Positions 10,082 through 18,207 of a DNA stretch of 64,000 nt are shown piece after piece (positions within the stretch are counted from its first letter, which is position 1; every line of letters begins with the position of its first letter). The position numbers and the translations under genes were made by a program. This DNA comes from Pseudoxanthomonas sp. CF125 (GTDB lineage Bacteria > Pseudomonadota > Gammaproteobacteria > Xanthomonadales > Xanthomonadaceae): NCBI RefSeq assembly GCF_900104085.1, contig NZ_FNLD01000001.1, positions 1,842,331 through 1,906,330 on the forward strand, written 5' to 3'. A model generated the notes under the pieces. That model was not told the DNA's origin. It saw nothing but the letters and a program-made list of their open reading frames with translations, and searched no databases.

Positions 10082-11221
10082 TCATCTATCGCATGCGCCC
10101 TGCTGCGCGTTTATCCATTCCCTTATCAGCTCCACGCCTTCGCGGTGGACGACCGAGCGCCCCAGTTCCGGCATCATCACCGAAGGGTCGTCGCTGTCCA
10201 TGCGGAACACCAGTACCGAAGCATCGGCCTGGCCGGGCGCGATGTCGTACAGGCGATTGCCCGTGCCCTTGCCCGCCGCCACCGGTTGTTTGCAGAAACC
10301 CAGCTTCAGACGATCGTCGATGGCCGCGTCCAGCCACATGCCGGAAGTGATCGCCGGACCGGTCTGGCTATGGCAGTGGCCGCAGTTGACGTCCAGATAG
10401 GCGCGCGCGCGATCTTCGAGCTTGGCGTGAGCGGCGTCCCGCCAATTCGCATTACGCGGCGCCTGGGCGAGATCGGGCGCACCGGTCAGGTAGCCGACGC
10501 GTGCGAGATGCGCGATCTGGTTCTCGCTGCCGGCCGCATAGGCGAAATCGCGATTGAGATTGCGCGCCTTCGGTCCGATGGGATGCAGCGCGCGGGTCTT
10601 GTTGTCGGTGGCGTGGCAGCTGGCGCACTGGTTCTGGTCGGGAACCTGGTAGTCCACCGCTTCGCGGCCGCCATCGCCGTCCACCAGCTCGAGAGAGATC
10701 AGTTCGCCCGCGCGTTTAAGGGTGGCTTCGGTCTGCGCCTCGTTCCAGACATAGGGCATCGCTTCCCAACCCCCTTCGCGGCGAACCAGCAGCCGGGTTT
10801 CGATCAGGCGCACTTTCGAAAGATCCAGCGTCTCGTTCTGAAGATCGTCGTTGCCGACGGTGCGCGCCACCGATTTGCCGTCCCACTTCCCGTCGCCGGG
10901 CAACGGGTAATAGAACGTCTTGCTGATGATGGTGCCCACCGGAAAGGCGAAACTGTTCTGCGCCGCGTACGACGCGGACTTGCCCTTCGGCATCCAGACC
11001 GTGCGCAGCTTGTGCGCATAATCGCTGAACAGCGGCGTATTGAGATCGTACGGCACTACGCCTTCGTTCAAAGACAGACGCCCGTCTTCGACCTTGAGCG
11101 TGCGCCACTCGCTCAACGCCTTGGGCTGTCCCTCGGCGAAGAAACGCACGCCGGCGTCTTCGCCTCCGCACGCCGACAGCAGCGACACCAAAGCAAGCAA
11201 TGCGAAACCGCGAAACTGCAT
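10082..11221 (-). CDS. SO2930-family diheme c-type cytochrome lipoprotein
   Basis: About 379 residues, with an ATG at 11221 preceded by GAGG at good spacing; a GTG one codon upstream is less likely. The lipoprotein signal has lipobox LLSAC. Two heme c motifs are visible, CASCHAT (centre) and CGHCHS (C-terminal third), each CxxCH, with later Met residues as possible ligands. The protein matches the family named after Shewanella SO2930 (TIGR03806), which is typically encoded beside a parallel beta-helix protein, as here (9 bp after it). A periplasmic electron-transfer or oxidoreductase role is inferred; the reaction is not known. Confidence 0.85.
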   Translation of the reverse strand: MQFRGFALLALVSLLSACGGEDAGVRFFAEGQPKALSEWRTLKVEDGRLSLNEGVVPYDLNTPLFSDYAHKLRTVWMPKGKSASYAAQNSFAFPVGTIISKTFYYPLPGDGKWDGKSVARTVGNDDLQNETLDLSKVRLIETRLLVRREGGWEAMPYVWNEAQTEATLKRAGELISLELVDGDGGREAVDYQVPDQNQCASCHATDNKTRALHPIGPKARNLNRDFAYAAGSENQIAHLARVGYLTGAPDLAQAPRNANWRDAAHAKLEDRARAYLDVNCGHCHSQTGPAITSGMWLDAAIDDRLKLGFCKQPVAAGKGTGNRLYDIAPGQADASVLVFRMDSDDPSVMMPELGRSVVHREGVELIREWINAQQGACDR

Positions 11222-11230
11222 CACCCGACC

Positions 11231-12466
11231 TCAACCACGCCCCAGATCCACCGCCGGCAGCCGCGGCAGATCGCATTCGAAAGGCTTGGCGTCCTTGCTC
11301 GGATTCTTGTAACCGCCAGGACCGTCGGCATTGACCACGCCGCTGACATCGCGCAGACAGATTTCCGGACCCGTAGCGGCCTTGCCATCGACCTTGCGGT
11401 CCTTGTTGTAGTAACCGTCCCACAGCACGTCGGGAAAGCTTCCGCCCAGTCCGAACATCGCCACCTTGAGCGCTTTCAGATCCAGCCCGTCGGGCGAATC
11501 GCCGCCGCCGCTGACCTTGTTGCCGTGCACGTAGATGCGTTCCGGATACGGATCGAAATCCTTGGCCATGCTGGAATCTTTGTAGCCGGTGGAATACACG
11601 CTGGAAATGATGAAGTTGGCGGTGGCGTTATCGGAAATCTCGTTGTCGAAGATCTCCACGTCGTCGTTGGCGTTCACCACCATGCCCGAGCCCGCCGGCA
11701 CGCTGGCCACCGGCGTGCCCTTGGCGCCGAAATTCTCGGTGTTGTTGGCGATCACCTTGTTGTTGAACACCCGGATGTTGCCGCCCTGCTGGGTCAGGTT
11801 GGGCATGTTGAAGACCAGGATGCCGCCGGTGTTCCTGGTCGCCACGTTCTCGTACACGTCGGCGTTGATGGTGTTCTCAATCTCGATACCGGCCACGTTG
11901 GATTCGGCGCGGCTGCGGCGCACGATCACGCCGTCGGACTGGCCCACGTAGATGCCGGCGTCGGAGGCGCCGATGGCCACCGAATCCTCGATCAGCACGT
12001 TTTTCGTCAGCACCGGATACAGGCCGTAGGCGCCGTTCTTGGTGCTGGGGCCGCCGGTCCACTGCACCTTGACCTTGCGGATGGTGATGTTCTTGGATTC
12101 GCTGATCTTCAGGCCATCGCCCTTGGAATCCTCGATGGTCAGGTTCTCGATGGTGAAATCGTCGCCGTTGACCAGCAGGCCTTCGGCGCCGGCTTTCTGG
12201 CCCTTGAAACTGAGCACGCTCTTGTCCATGCCCGCGCCGCGAATGGTCACTCCATTGGCACGCAAGGTGAGGCTGCGGTCGAAGGAGAACTTGCCGGCGG
12301 GTATCTCGATCACCTCGCCCGGTTTGGCGTCCAGCAGGCGCTCGTGCAGGGTGGCGACGAAACCGGCATCGCCGGCGGCGACAGCCGCGCTTGCCGGCGC
12401 GGTCTGGTCTTTCTGGCAAGCGCTCAGCGCCAGCAACAAGGCAACTACCACGACGTGCTGTCGCAT
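11231..12466 (-). CDS. Parallel beta-helix repeat lipoprotein
   Basis: About 411 residues from MRQHVVVVALLLALSACQKD, with lipobox LSAC and GGGAG 8 bases upstream of the ATG. Many solenoid repeats follow (NGVTIRGAG, DDFTIENLTIEDSK, SKNITIRKVKVQW, SDGVIVRRSRAESN, ADVYENVATRNTGGIL), as in right-handed parallel beta-helix carbohydrate-active or surface proteins (TIGR03805-like). It is the first gene of the set with the diheme cytochrome and TonB receptor, and divergent from an AraC regulator 152 bp away. It probably binds or processes a polymeric or glycosidic substrate at the outer membrane. No pectate-lyase catalytic signature was recognised. Confidence 0.85.
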   Translation of the reverse strand: MRQHVVVVALLLALSACQKDQTAPASAAVAAGDAGFVATLHERLLDAKPGEVIEIPAGKFSFDRSLTLRANGVTIRGAGMDKSVLSFKGQKAGAEGLLVNGDDFTIENLTIEDSKGDGLKISESKNITIRKVKVQWTGGPSTKNGAYGLYPVLTKNVLIEDSVAIGASDAGIYVGQSDGVIVRRSRAESNVAGIEIENTINADVYENVATRNTGGILVFNMPNLTQQGGNIRVFNNKVIANNTENFGAKGTPVASVPAGSGMVVNANDDVEIFDNEISDNATANFIISSVYSTGYKDSSMAKDFDPYPERIYVHGNKVSGGGDSPDGLDLKALKVAMFGLGGSFPDVLWDGYYNKDRKVDGKAATGPEICLRDVSGVVNADGPGGYKNPSKDAKPFECDLPRLPAVDLGRG

Positions 12467-12617
12467 CTGGAATCTCCCGGAATATCGGCGGTGGCGGCGC
12501 ATACGGCCGCGTATCCACACAGAGGTGGTGATGCAGTCTGGTTCGCCATCCTTGACGGGAGTGAGGGCAGGAGCGGCATACTTGGGGGGGCAAAGCGGAC
12601 AAGCTGGAGGGGCTTCG

Positions 12618-13664
12618 ATGCGCGTCACCACAGACCCGGTCAGCGAAACGCGGCTGGCGGCGGCGGTCATTCCGACCAACATGCTGTGCCATCTGGTGCA
12701 GCTGGCGCGCGAGCAGGGAATGGACAGCGCGCCTTGGTTCAAAGGCATGCGCCTGGACCCGCAGGAGATCGACGACCCCGCCACCCGGGTGTCCTATCGC
12801 CAGGCCAGCGAGATCGTGGCGCGCGCACTGGCGGCGTTGGCTCAGCCCGATCTGGGGCTGCAGGTGGGCTGCCGGCAGAACGTCGGCAATTTCGGCCTGC
12901 TGGGATTGGCCATGAAGACCGCGCCGACCTTCGGCGAAGCGGTTCTGCTGGGCATGACCTACCAGCGCACCACCGGCGCCATGCTGGATATCGACACCGA
13001 GACCAGCACCGACGGCGAAGTGGCGATGACTGCGCGCGCGCCGGTCGCCGTACCGGCGATCCTGCCGTTCCTGTGCGAGGAGATGTTCGCCAGCTCGCTG
13101 ATGGTGGCGCGGGAACTGATCGGCCCCCAGTTCCGCCCTTTGCGGCTGGAGCTGACCTATCCGGCGCCCGCCTATGCCGACAAGTACACGGAACTGTTCC
13201 AGTGCGAGTTGCAGTTCGATCGCCCGCGCAACCTGATGGTGATCGACAGCCAATGGATGGCGCTGGAATTTCCCACCTACAACGCGGTCAACGCGCGCCA
13301 GGTGCTGGAGCTGTGCCAGCGGCAACTGGCCGATATCGCCTCACCGCAAAGCGAACTGTCGGCGACGGTGGAACGCTTCCTGCGCCAGCACGTGCGCGAG
13401 AATCCGCCGCTTTCCGCCATCGCCGGGGTCATGCACCTGAGCGAACGCACGCTGCGCCGTCAGCTGGCCGCCGACGGGATCAGCTTCAGCCGATTGCACG
13501 ACCGCATCCGCACCGAGCGCGCGCTGGAATTGCTGCACGACCACAACCTGACCATCAGCCAGGTCGGTACCAGCATCGGCTTCGCCGACGCGCGCGAGTT
13601 CCGGCGCGCGTTCAAGCGCTGGACGGGGCACACGCCCAGCGAAGCGCGCGAGCAGATGGCGTGA
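12618..13664 (+). CDS. AraC-family transcriptional regulator
   Basis: A 348-residue protein started at an ATG preceded by GGAGG. Residues 1-240 form an OruR/ArgR-like N-terminal 'arabinose-binding' regulatory domain; the last 90 residues contain two helix-turn-helix units (SERTLRRQLAADG and TISQVGTSIGFADAREFRRA). It is transcribed away from the beta-helix/cytochrome/TonB set, the usual arrangement for a local activator, so it probably controls that set in response to its imported compound. The 152-bp gap is the place to look for its operator. Confidence 0.9.
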   Translation: MRVTTDPVSETRLAAAVIPTNMLCHLVQLAREQGMDSAPWFKGMRLDPQEIDDPATRVSYRQASEIVARALAALAQPDLGLQVGCRQNVGNFGLLGLAMKTAPTFGEAVLLGMTYQRTTGAMLDIDTETSTDGEVAMTARAPVAVPAILPFLCEEMFASSLMVARELIGPQFRPLRLELTYPAPAYADKYTELFQCELQFDRPRNLMVIDSQWMALEFPTYNAVNARQVLELCQRQLADIASPQSELSATVERFLRQHVRENPPLSAIAGVMHLSERTLRRQLAADGISFSRLHDRIRTERALELLHDHNLTISQVGTSIGFADAREFRRAFKRWTGHTPSEAREQMA

Positions 13665-13685
13665 ACGGAAAGCAAGTAACCAAGC

Positions 13686-13778
13686 GTGGGAGCGGCGTCC
13701 CGCCGCGAGCTCTTTCCGTGGTCTTGCGACCGGCGCGTAAAGCAGGATCAAAAGCTCGCGGCGGGACGCCGCTCCCAC
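13686..13778. repeat. REP doublet, GTGGGAGCGG class (R2)
   Basis: Inverted arms GTGGGAGCGGCGTCCCGCCG and complement surround a spacer of about 40 bases, between the AraC gene and ridA. Confidence 0.8.
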
Positions 13779-13798
13779 GTTTCCGTCGGGTCAGGCGC

Positions 13799-13822
13799 GT
13801 CGGGGGCGTAGCCCCGACCTAC
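13799..13822. repeat. Single GTAG REP (class R1)
   Basis: One arm of the R1 class, ending CCCCGACCTAC. On the minus strand its GTAG begins one base after the TGA stop of ridA. Confidence 0.8.
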
Positions 13823-13823
13823 G

Positions 13824-14204
13824 TCAGAGCACCATCACCGCATCGACTTCGAACACCGCGCCCTTGGGCAGCGCCGATACTTCGACGGTGGACCGCGCAG
13901 GAAACGGCGCATTGAAATATTCCTGCATCACCGCATTCACCGCGGCGAACTGGCCCAGGTCGGTGAGGTACAGGCCCAGACGTACGATCTGCGGCAGCGA
14001 ACCGCCCGCCGCTTCGGCCACCGCCTTGAGATTGTCGAACGCGCGACGGGCCTGCACCGCGATGTCGCCTTCCACCAGATTGCCGGTGGCCGGATCCAGT
14101 GGAATCTGGCCGGAGAAATAAACCGTGTTTCCGCTGCGCACCGCTTGCGAATAGGGGCCGATGGCGGCGGGAGCATGGTCGGTCTGGATGATCTGGCGGG
14201 TCAT
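13824..14204 (-). CDS. ridA: RidA family 2-iminopropanoate/2-iminobutanoate deaminase
   Basis: A 126-residue YjgF/YER057c/UK114-family protein started at MTRQIIQTDHAP. RidA hydrolyses reactive enamine/imine intermediates released by PLP enzymes. Family blocks are IGPYSQAV, VYFSGQIPLDPATG, the catalytic-site Arg in VRLGLYLTDL, and PARSTVEVSALPKGA. It lies just after spoT on the same strand, an arrangement seen widely in gammaproteobacteria, with a REP doublet between them. Confidence 0.94.
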   Translation of the reverse strand: MTRQIIQTDHAPAAIGPYSQAVRSGNTVYFSGQIPLDPATGNLVEGDIAVQARRAFDNLKAVAEAAGGSLPQIVRLGLYLTDLGQFAAVNAVMQEYFNAPFPARSTVEVSALPKGAVFEVDAVMVL

Positions 14205-14239
14205 GGCGATTCCATAAGCGGGACGTGCACACATTCTAT

Positions 14240-14316
14240 GTAGGAGCGGGCCCTGCCCGCGAGCTTTTGCTTCGGTTGGATGTCGCCAAGAGCTCGCGGG
14301 CAGGGCCCGCTCCTAC
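14240..14316. repeat. GTAG REP doublet (class R3)
   Basis: Arms GTAGGAGCGGGCCCTGCCCG and complement with a spacer of about 30 bases, in the spoT-ridA gap. Confidence 0.85.
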
Positions 14317-14327
14317 AACCAAGGACG

Positions 14328-16496
14328 TTATTGCCTTCTGACGCCGTGGACGACGCCCAGGCGGCGCAATCTGCGCATCACTTCGGCCAGATGGTTGCGG
14401 TCGCGCACCTGGATGGAGAAACGCAGCACGGCGGCATTGATGTCGCGTTCCAGATACTCCACGCGATCGATGTTGGACTGGCTCTGGGCCACCGCGGCGG
14501 CGACCTGGGCCAGTACGCCGGGACGGTTTTCCACATCGATCAGCAGCGAAGCGTCGTAATCGCCGGTGACGTTGGTGTCCCAATCGATGGGGATCCAGCG
14601 CTCGGGCGATTTGCGGAACTCGACCACGTTGGGGCAATCCAGGCGGTGCACCACGATGCCCTTGCCGGCGGTGTGATAACCCATGATCTCGTCGCCGGGA
14701 ATGGGCTGGCAGCAGTTGGCGAAACTGACCACGCCGCGCTCGGTGCCGTTGATCAGGATCTTTTCCTGCGAATGCTTGGAATGGCCGCCGCCGCGCAGCT
14801 CGGCATAAGCGGTCAGCGCCTGCGCGGCCTGCGTGGGCATCCAGTTGCCCAGCGCCACGTCGGCCAGGAACGCTTCCAATCGTGGATAGCGGTGCTCGGC
14901 CAGGAACGCCTCCAACCGCTGCTGCGGCAAACGCTCCAGCGAACTGTCCAGATCTTCCAGTGCGCGATCCAGCATGCGGTGGCCCAGTTGCACCGCGTCC
15001 TCGTGCTCCAGCTGCTTGAGCTGGTGGCGGATGGCGGTGCGCGCCTTGCTGGTGACCACGAATTCCAGCCACTGCGGCTTGGGCAGCGCGGATTTGGCGG
15101 TGATGATCTCCACGCTCTGGCCGCTGGCCAGCTTGGTGCGCAGCGGCACCAGCTTCTTGTCCACCCGCGAAGCCACCGCCTGGTTGCCCACGTCGGTGTG
15201 CACGGCGTAGGCGAAATCCAGCGCGGTGGAACTGCGCGGCAGCGACAGGATCTTGCCCTTGGGCGTGAACAGGTAGACCTCGTCCGGGAACAGGTCGACC
15301 TTCACGTTGTCCAGGAATTCCAGCGACGAACCGGCGGCGCGCTGGTTCTCGATCAGCTCCATGATCCAGGCATGGGCGCGGCTCTGCGCGCTGTTGGGCG
15401 TTTGCGCGCCGTACTTGTAGGTCCAGTGGGCGGCGATGCCGCGTTCGGCGATCAGGTCCATTTCCATGGTGCGGATCTGCACCTCGATCGGCGAACCGTA
15501 AGGCCCGAACAGTACCGTGTGCAGCGACTGGTAGCCGTTGGCCTTGGGAATGGCGATGAAATCGCGGAAGCGCGCGTCCAGCGGCTTGTACTGCGCATGC
15601 ACCGATCCCAGCGCCTGGTAGCAATGCGGCACGCTGTCCACCACCACGCGGAAACCGAATACGTCCATCACCTGGTCGAAGCTTTTGCCTTCGCCGTGCA
15701 TCTTGTTGTAGATGCTCCAGGGCGTCTTGATGCGGCTGACCAGTCGGTGTTCCAGTCCATCGCGGGTCAGGCGCTGCGACAGGTGCGCTTCGATCTGCGC
15801 CATCGATTCGCGCCGCACCACCGGCTGGCTGCGGATGTGCTTGTCGATGATGGCGTGGCGCCACGGATACATGGCGCGGAAACCAAGGTCCTGCAGTTCG
15901 GACTTGACCAGGTTCATGCCCAGCCGCTGGGCGATGGGCGCGTAGATGTCCAGGGTTTCCTTGGCGATGCGCTTGCGCGCCTCGGGACTCTGCGCGCCCA
16001 GCGTGCGCATGTTGTGCAGGCGGTCGGCCAGCTTGATCATGATCACGCGCAGGTCGCGCGACATGGCCAGCAGCATCTTGCGGAAACTCTCGGCCGCCGC
16101 TTCCTGGCGGTCGCGGAAATGCAGCTTGTCCAGCTTGGTGACGCCGTCCACCAGCTCGGCGACCGATTCGCCGAAACCTTCGGCGATCTCGGCATGGGTC
16201 AGCGGCGTGTCCTCGATGGTGTCGTGCAGGATCGCGGCGATCAGGGTTTCGACATCCAGCCCCAGTTCGGCCAGCACTTGGGCCACGGCAACCGGATGGG
16301 TGATGTAGGGCTCGCCCGACTTGCGGGTCTGGCCCTCGTGGGCGGCTGCGCCCACTTCCCAAGCGCGCCGAAGCAGCGGCAGTTGTTCGGCTGGAAGGTA
16401 GCTGGCCGCACGCTCCAACTGGCGCAGGTATTCCGGCACCCCGTCGTCCGGGGAGGGAACAGAAGAGACAGTTTTAGCGGGGCGGCTGGGGGACAT
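14328..16496 (-). CDS. spoT: Bifunctional (p)ppGpp synthetase/hydrolase SpoT
   Basis: A 722-residue RelA/SpoT homologue. The order is an HD hydrolase domain (HDTIED, His91-Asp92 intact, so hydrolysis is expected), a synthetase domain near 250-380 (FRVVVDSVPHCYQALG, FRDFIAIPKANGYQSLHT), TGS (VYLFTPKGKILSLPRSSTALDFAY), a helical/zinc-finger-like region and a C-terminal ACT domain (VENRPGVLAQVAAAVAQSQSN). It controls stringent-response alarmone levels. It follows rpoZ, but a terminator and about 490 bp of repeats intervene, so it probably has its own promoter. Confidence 0.97.
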   Translation of the reverse strand: MSPSRPAKTVSSVPSPDDGVPEYLRQLERAASYLPAEQLPLLRRAWEVGAAAHEGQTRKSGEPYITHPVAVAQVLAELGLDVETLIAAILHDTIEDTPLTHAEIAEGFGESVAELVDGVTKLDKLHFRDRQEAAAESFRKMLLAMSRDLRVIMIKLADRLHNMRTLGAQSPEARKRIAKETLDIYAPIAQRLGMNLVKSELQDLGFRAMYPWRHAIIDKHIRSQPVVRRESMAQIEAHLSQRLTRDGLEHRLVSRIKTPWSIYNKMHGEGKSFDQVMDVFGFRVVVDSVPHCYQALGSVHAQYKPLDARFRDFIAIPKANGYQSLHTVLFGPYGSPIEVQIRTMEMDLIAERGIAAHWTYKYGAQTPNSAQSRAHAWIMELIENQRAAGSSLEFLDNVKVDLFPDEVYLFTPKGKILSLPRSSTALDFAYAVHTDVGNQAVASRVDKKLVPLRTKLASGQSVEIITAKSALPKPQWLEFVVTSKARTAIRHQLKQLEHEDAVQLGHRMLDRALEDLDSSLERLPQQRLEAFLAEHRYPRLEAFLADVALGNWMPTQAAQALTAYAELRGGGHSKHSQEKILINGTERGVVSFANCCQPIPGDEIMGYHTAGKGIVVHRLDCPNVVEFRKSPERWIPIDWDTNVTGDYDASLLIDVENRPGVLAQVAAAVAQSQSNIDRVEYLERDINAAVLRFSIQVRDRNHLAEVMRRLRRLGVVHGVRRQ

Positions 16497-16589
16497 GCCC
16501 CAAGCCTATGCCAGCGGGCATATAACGGCAAATTAATGTGCGATGGCGAAGCAAGGGCAGTTGGTTGCCGTTGCCGGCGATGCTGCTTT

Positions 16590-16800
16590 AGGAACCCCGT
16601 GAGGCGCGGCAAGCGGGACGGGTAAACCCCGCAGGGGCGGCGCACAGGGATGTGCGCCGTTTCCGTAGACACAGGATGTGTCTTACGGAAATTCCCGGCC
16701 CGCTTGCGGACCCGGCGGCTTCATCGCCGGGCGCACCGTAGGGCGGCTTTCTTTTGGTTACTTTTCTTTGCCGTTCAAAGAAAAGTGACTCGCGCAGCGC
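16590..16800 (-). repeat. Structured multi-hairpin repeat, copy A
   Basis: In the sense matching the copy at 52.3-52.5 kb, this copy reads on the minus strand. An outer stem (16609-16622 with 16694-16707, 13 of 14 pairs) encloses three hairpins (TTTCCGTAAGACAC.., GGCGCACATCCC.. and CCCCTGCGGGG). Two more lie outside it (CCCGGCGATG..CCGGG and CTTTTCTTTG..CAAAGAAAAG). Differences from copy B are largely compensatory. It lies downstream of rpoZ in the same direction. Confidence 0.8.
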
Positions 16801-16850
16801 GCGAAACGCTTTTGCTTTGAAGCAAAAGTAAAAGCCAGAGCAAGATCAAG

Positions 16851-16877
16851 ATGGATCCCAGCGTTCGCTGGGATGAC
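16851..16877. repeat. Palindromic repeat (class R8)
   Basis: A core palindrome, TCCCAGCGTTCGCTGGGA, preceded by GATCAAGATGGA. The same unit with the same preceding bases occurs near 49961. Confidence 0.7.
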
Positions 16878-16935
16878 GACTGGAGGGGCAGGTCGCGATG
16901 AACCATCGCCAGTGATCCCAATATTCCTGAAAAAC

Positions 16936-16961
16936 GAACGGCCCGCTTTCGCGGGCCGTTC
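16936..16961 (-). terminator. Rho-independent terminator after rpoZ
   Basis: An 11-bp stem (16936-16946 with 16951-16961) with a GAAA tetraloop on the minus strand, followed by a T-run. It is 28 bp after the rpoZ stop and separates rpoZ from spoT transcription. Confidence 0.88.
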
Positions 16962-16989
16962 GATAAGCAACCGAAGACCGAAAAACCGA

Positions 16990-17289
16990 TCAGTCGTCGC
17001 CCTTGGACAGATCGTCGTCGGCGACCACTTCCGCGGCGGCCCATTCCAGCGCCTCGCGCTCGGCGCGTTCGCGCTCGGCCTTCTCGACCCGGTCGATGAG
17101 CTCATTGTCGATCTTGCGCGCGGCGATCTCGCGCAGCGCCAGCACGGTCGGCTTGTCGCCGCTCTCGTGATTGTCGATGGTCGGCTCAACGCCGTTGGCC
17201 AACTGGCGGGCGCGCTTGGCGGCCATCATGACCAGCTCGAAACGGTTGTCGACGACTTCCAGGCAATCTTCTACGGTGATGCGGGCCAT
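16990..17289 (-). CDS. rpoZ: RNA polymerase omega subunit
   Basis: A 99-residue omega subunit starting [20 protein letters not shown], with MAAKRARQL and [15 protein letters not shown] as expected; it promotes assembly of RNA polymerase and mediates part of the ppGpp response. The acidic C-terminal tail ([12 protein letters not shown]) is common in xanthomonads. It lies downstream of gmk in the conserved gmk-rpoZ-spoT order. Confidence 0.97.
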   Translation of the reverse strand: MARITVEDCLEVVDNRFELVMMAAKRARQLANGVEPTIDNHESGDKPTVLALREIAARKIDNELIDRVEKAERERAEREALEWAAAEVVADDDLSKGDD

Positions 17290-17463
17290 GCGGGCTCCCG
17301 GCGACCCGGGGGCCGCGCGATTAATACAGAAAGGGGCGCGGATTGTAGGGCCGGAGCCGGCCGCATGCAAGCATTTGGGTCTTTTCGCCCTTGCTAATCA
17401 ATAACTTGAGCGCAGAAAGCAACCCCGGCCTGGCTTCCGTGGCGCAAGCGGGACGGTCCAGGA

Positions 17464-18075
17464 CTACCCCAGCAGGGTCTGGATCAGCCCGGCGTGCCGT
17501 GCCACCTGGGGCTCCTTGCGCAAACGGCTGGCGGTGAAGATGGCGCACATCTCCTCCACCGCGGTGTCGAAGACCTCATTGACGATGACGTAATCGAATT
17601 CGCCGTAGTGGGACATTTCCTCGCGTGCGGCGGCCAGCCGCTGCGCGATCACCGCTTCGCTGTCCTGGCCGCGGTTGCGCATGCGCTGCTCAAGCGCCTC
17701 GCGCGAGGGCGGCAGGATGAACACGCTGACCGCGTTGGGCACCTTGGCCCGTACCTGACGCGCGCCTTGCCAATCGATCTCGAGCAGCACGTCCTTGCCG
17801 GCATTCAATTGCGGCTCCACCGACTGGCGCGCAGTGCCTTTCCAGTCGCCGTGCACCCGGGCGTACTCGAAGAAATCCTCCGCGTCGATCATGCGCTGGA
17901 ACTCGTCCTCGCTGACGAAGTTGTAATGCTGCGCGTGGCGTTCACCCGGGCGCGGCTGGCGCGAAGTGAACGAGATCGACAGCGCGATCTGCGCATCGCG
18001 CGCCAGCACCGCGTTGACGATGCTGCTCTTGCCGGCGCCCGAGGGCGCGGCGACTACGTAAAGAGTTCCGCGCAT
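17464..18075 (-). CDS. gmk: Guanylate kinase
   Basis: A 203-residue enzyme converting GMP to GDP with ATP. P-loop APSGAGKSS is at the N-terminus, with SFTSRQPRPGE, HYNFVSEDEF, FFEYARVHG and LEIDWQGARQVR (guanylate-binding and acidic motifs) following. The start is set at MRGTLYVVAAPSG by family alignment; an ATG two codons upstream (18081) is also possible. No Shine-Dalgarno sequence is visible, and instead the mRNA leader is a C-rich run complementary to a G4-type repeat at 18085-18115. It forms the upstream end of the gmk-rpoZ-spoT block. Confidence 0.95.
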   Translation of the reverse strand: MRGTLYVVAAPSGAGKSSIVNAVLARDAQIALSISFTSRQPRPGERHAQHYNFVSEDEFQRMIDAEDFFEYARVHGDWKGTARQSVEPQLNAGKDVLLEIDWQGARQVRAKVPNAVSVFILPPSREALEQRMRNRGQDSEAVIAQRLAAAREEMSHYGEFDYVIVNEVFDTAVEEMCAIFTASRLRKEPQVARHAGLIQTLLG

Positions 18076-18084
18076 GGTCATGAC

Positions 18085-18115
18085 GGGATTGGGGATTGGG
18101 GATTGGGGATTGGGG
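18085..18115 (+). repeat. G-rich tandem repeat, potential G-quadruplex
   Basis: Five G-tracts of 3-4 bases, each separated by ATT (GGGATTGGGGATTGGGG...), start within 10 bases of the gmk start codon. The G-rich strand is the template strand for gmk. Confidence 0.8.
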
Positions 18116-18171
18116 AAAAAATAGATCCGCATGCCACCAGGACAGCCGGAACCCTGAAAAGCCAGCGGCTC

Positions 18172-18206
18172 TTCCCATTCCCGAATCCCGAATCCCGAAT
18201 CCCGGC
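18172..18206. repeat. CCCGAAT tandem repeat
   Basis: TTCCCATTCCCGAATCCCG followed by two further CCCGAAT-like units abuts the yicC stop. It is approximately the complement of the G-rich repeat at 18085-18115, so the pair flanks the yicC-gmk gap as imperfect inverted repeats. Confidence 0.7.
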
Positions 18207-18207
18207 C

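Larger units (their letters stand above)
16497..16989. other. Gene-free spoT-rpoZ interval
   Basis: About 490 bp with no supportable gene. It holds structured repeat copy A (16590-16800), an inverted repeat with GGATCCCAGCGTTCGCTGGGATG (16851-16877, class R8, also at 49961-49983), and the rpoZ terminator (16936-16961). Confidence 0.8.

Noticed and set aside
9626..13915. Open frame of 1429 codons on the plus strand
   Set aside because: It runs antisense to the receptor, cytochrome and beta-helix genes, has no domain, and arises from the high GC content. The same applies to 7513-10047 and other long antisense frames.
18085..18206. Possible CRISPR-like array from regular G-rich and CCCGAAT units
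   Set aside because: The units are 7 bases and contiguous with no spacers, so this is a simple tandem repeat and not CRISPR.
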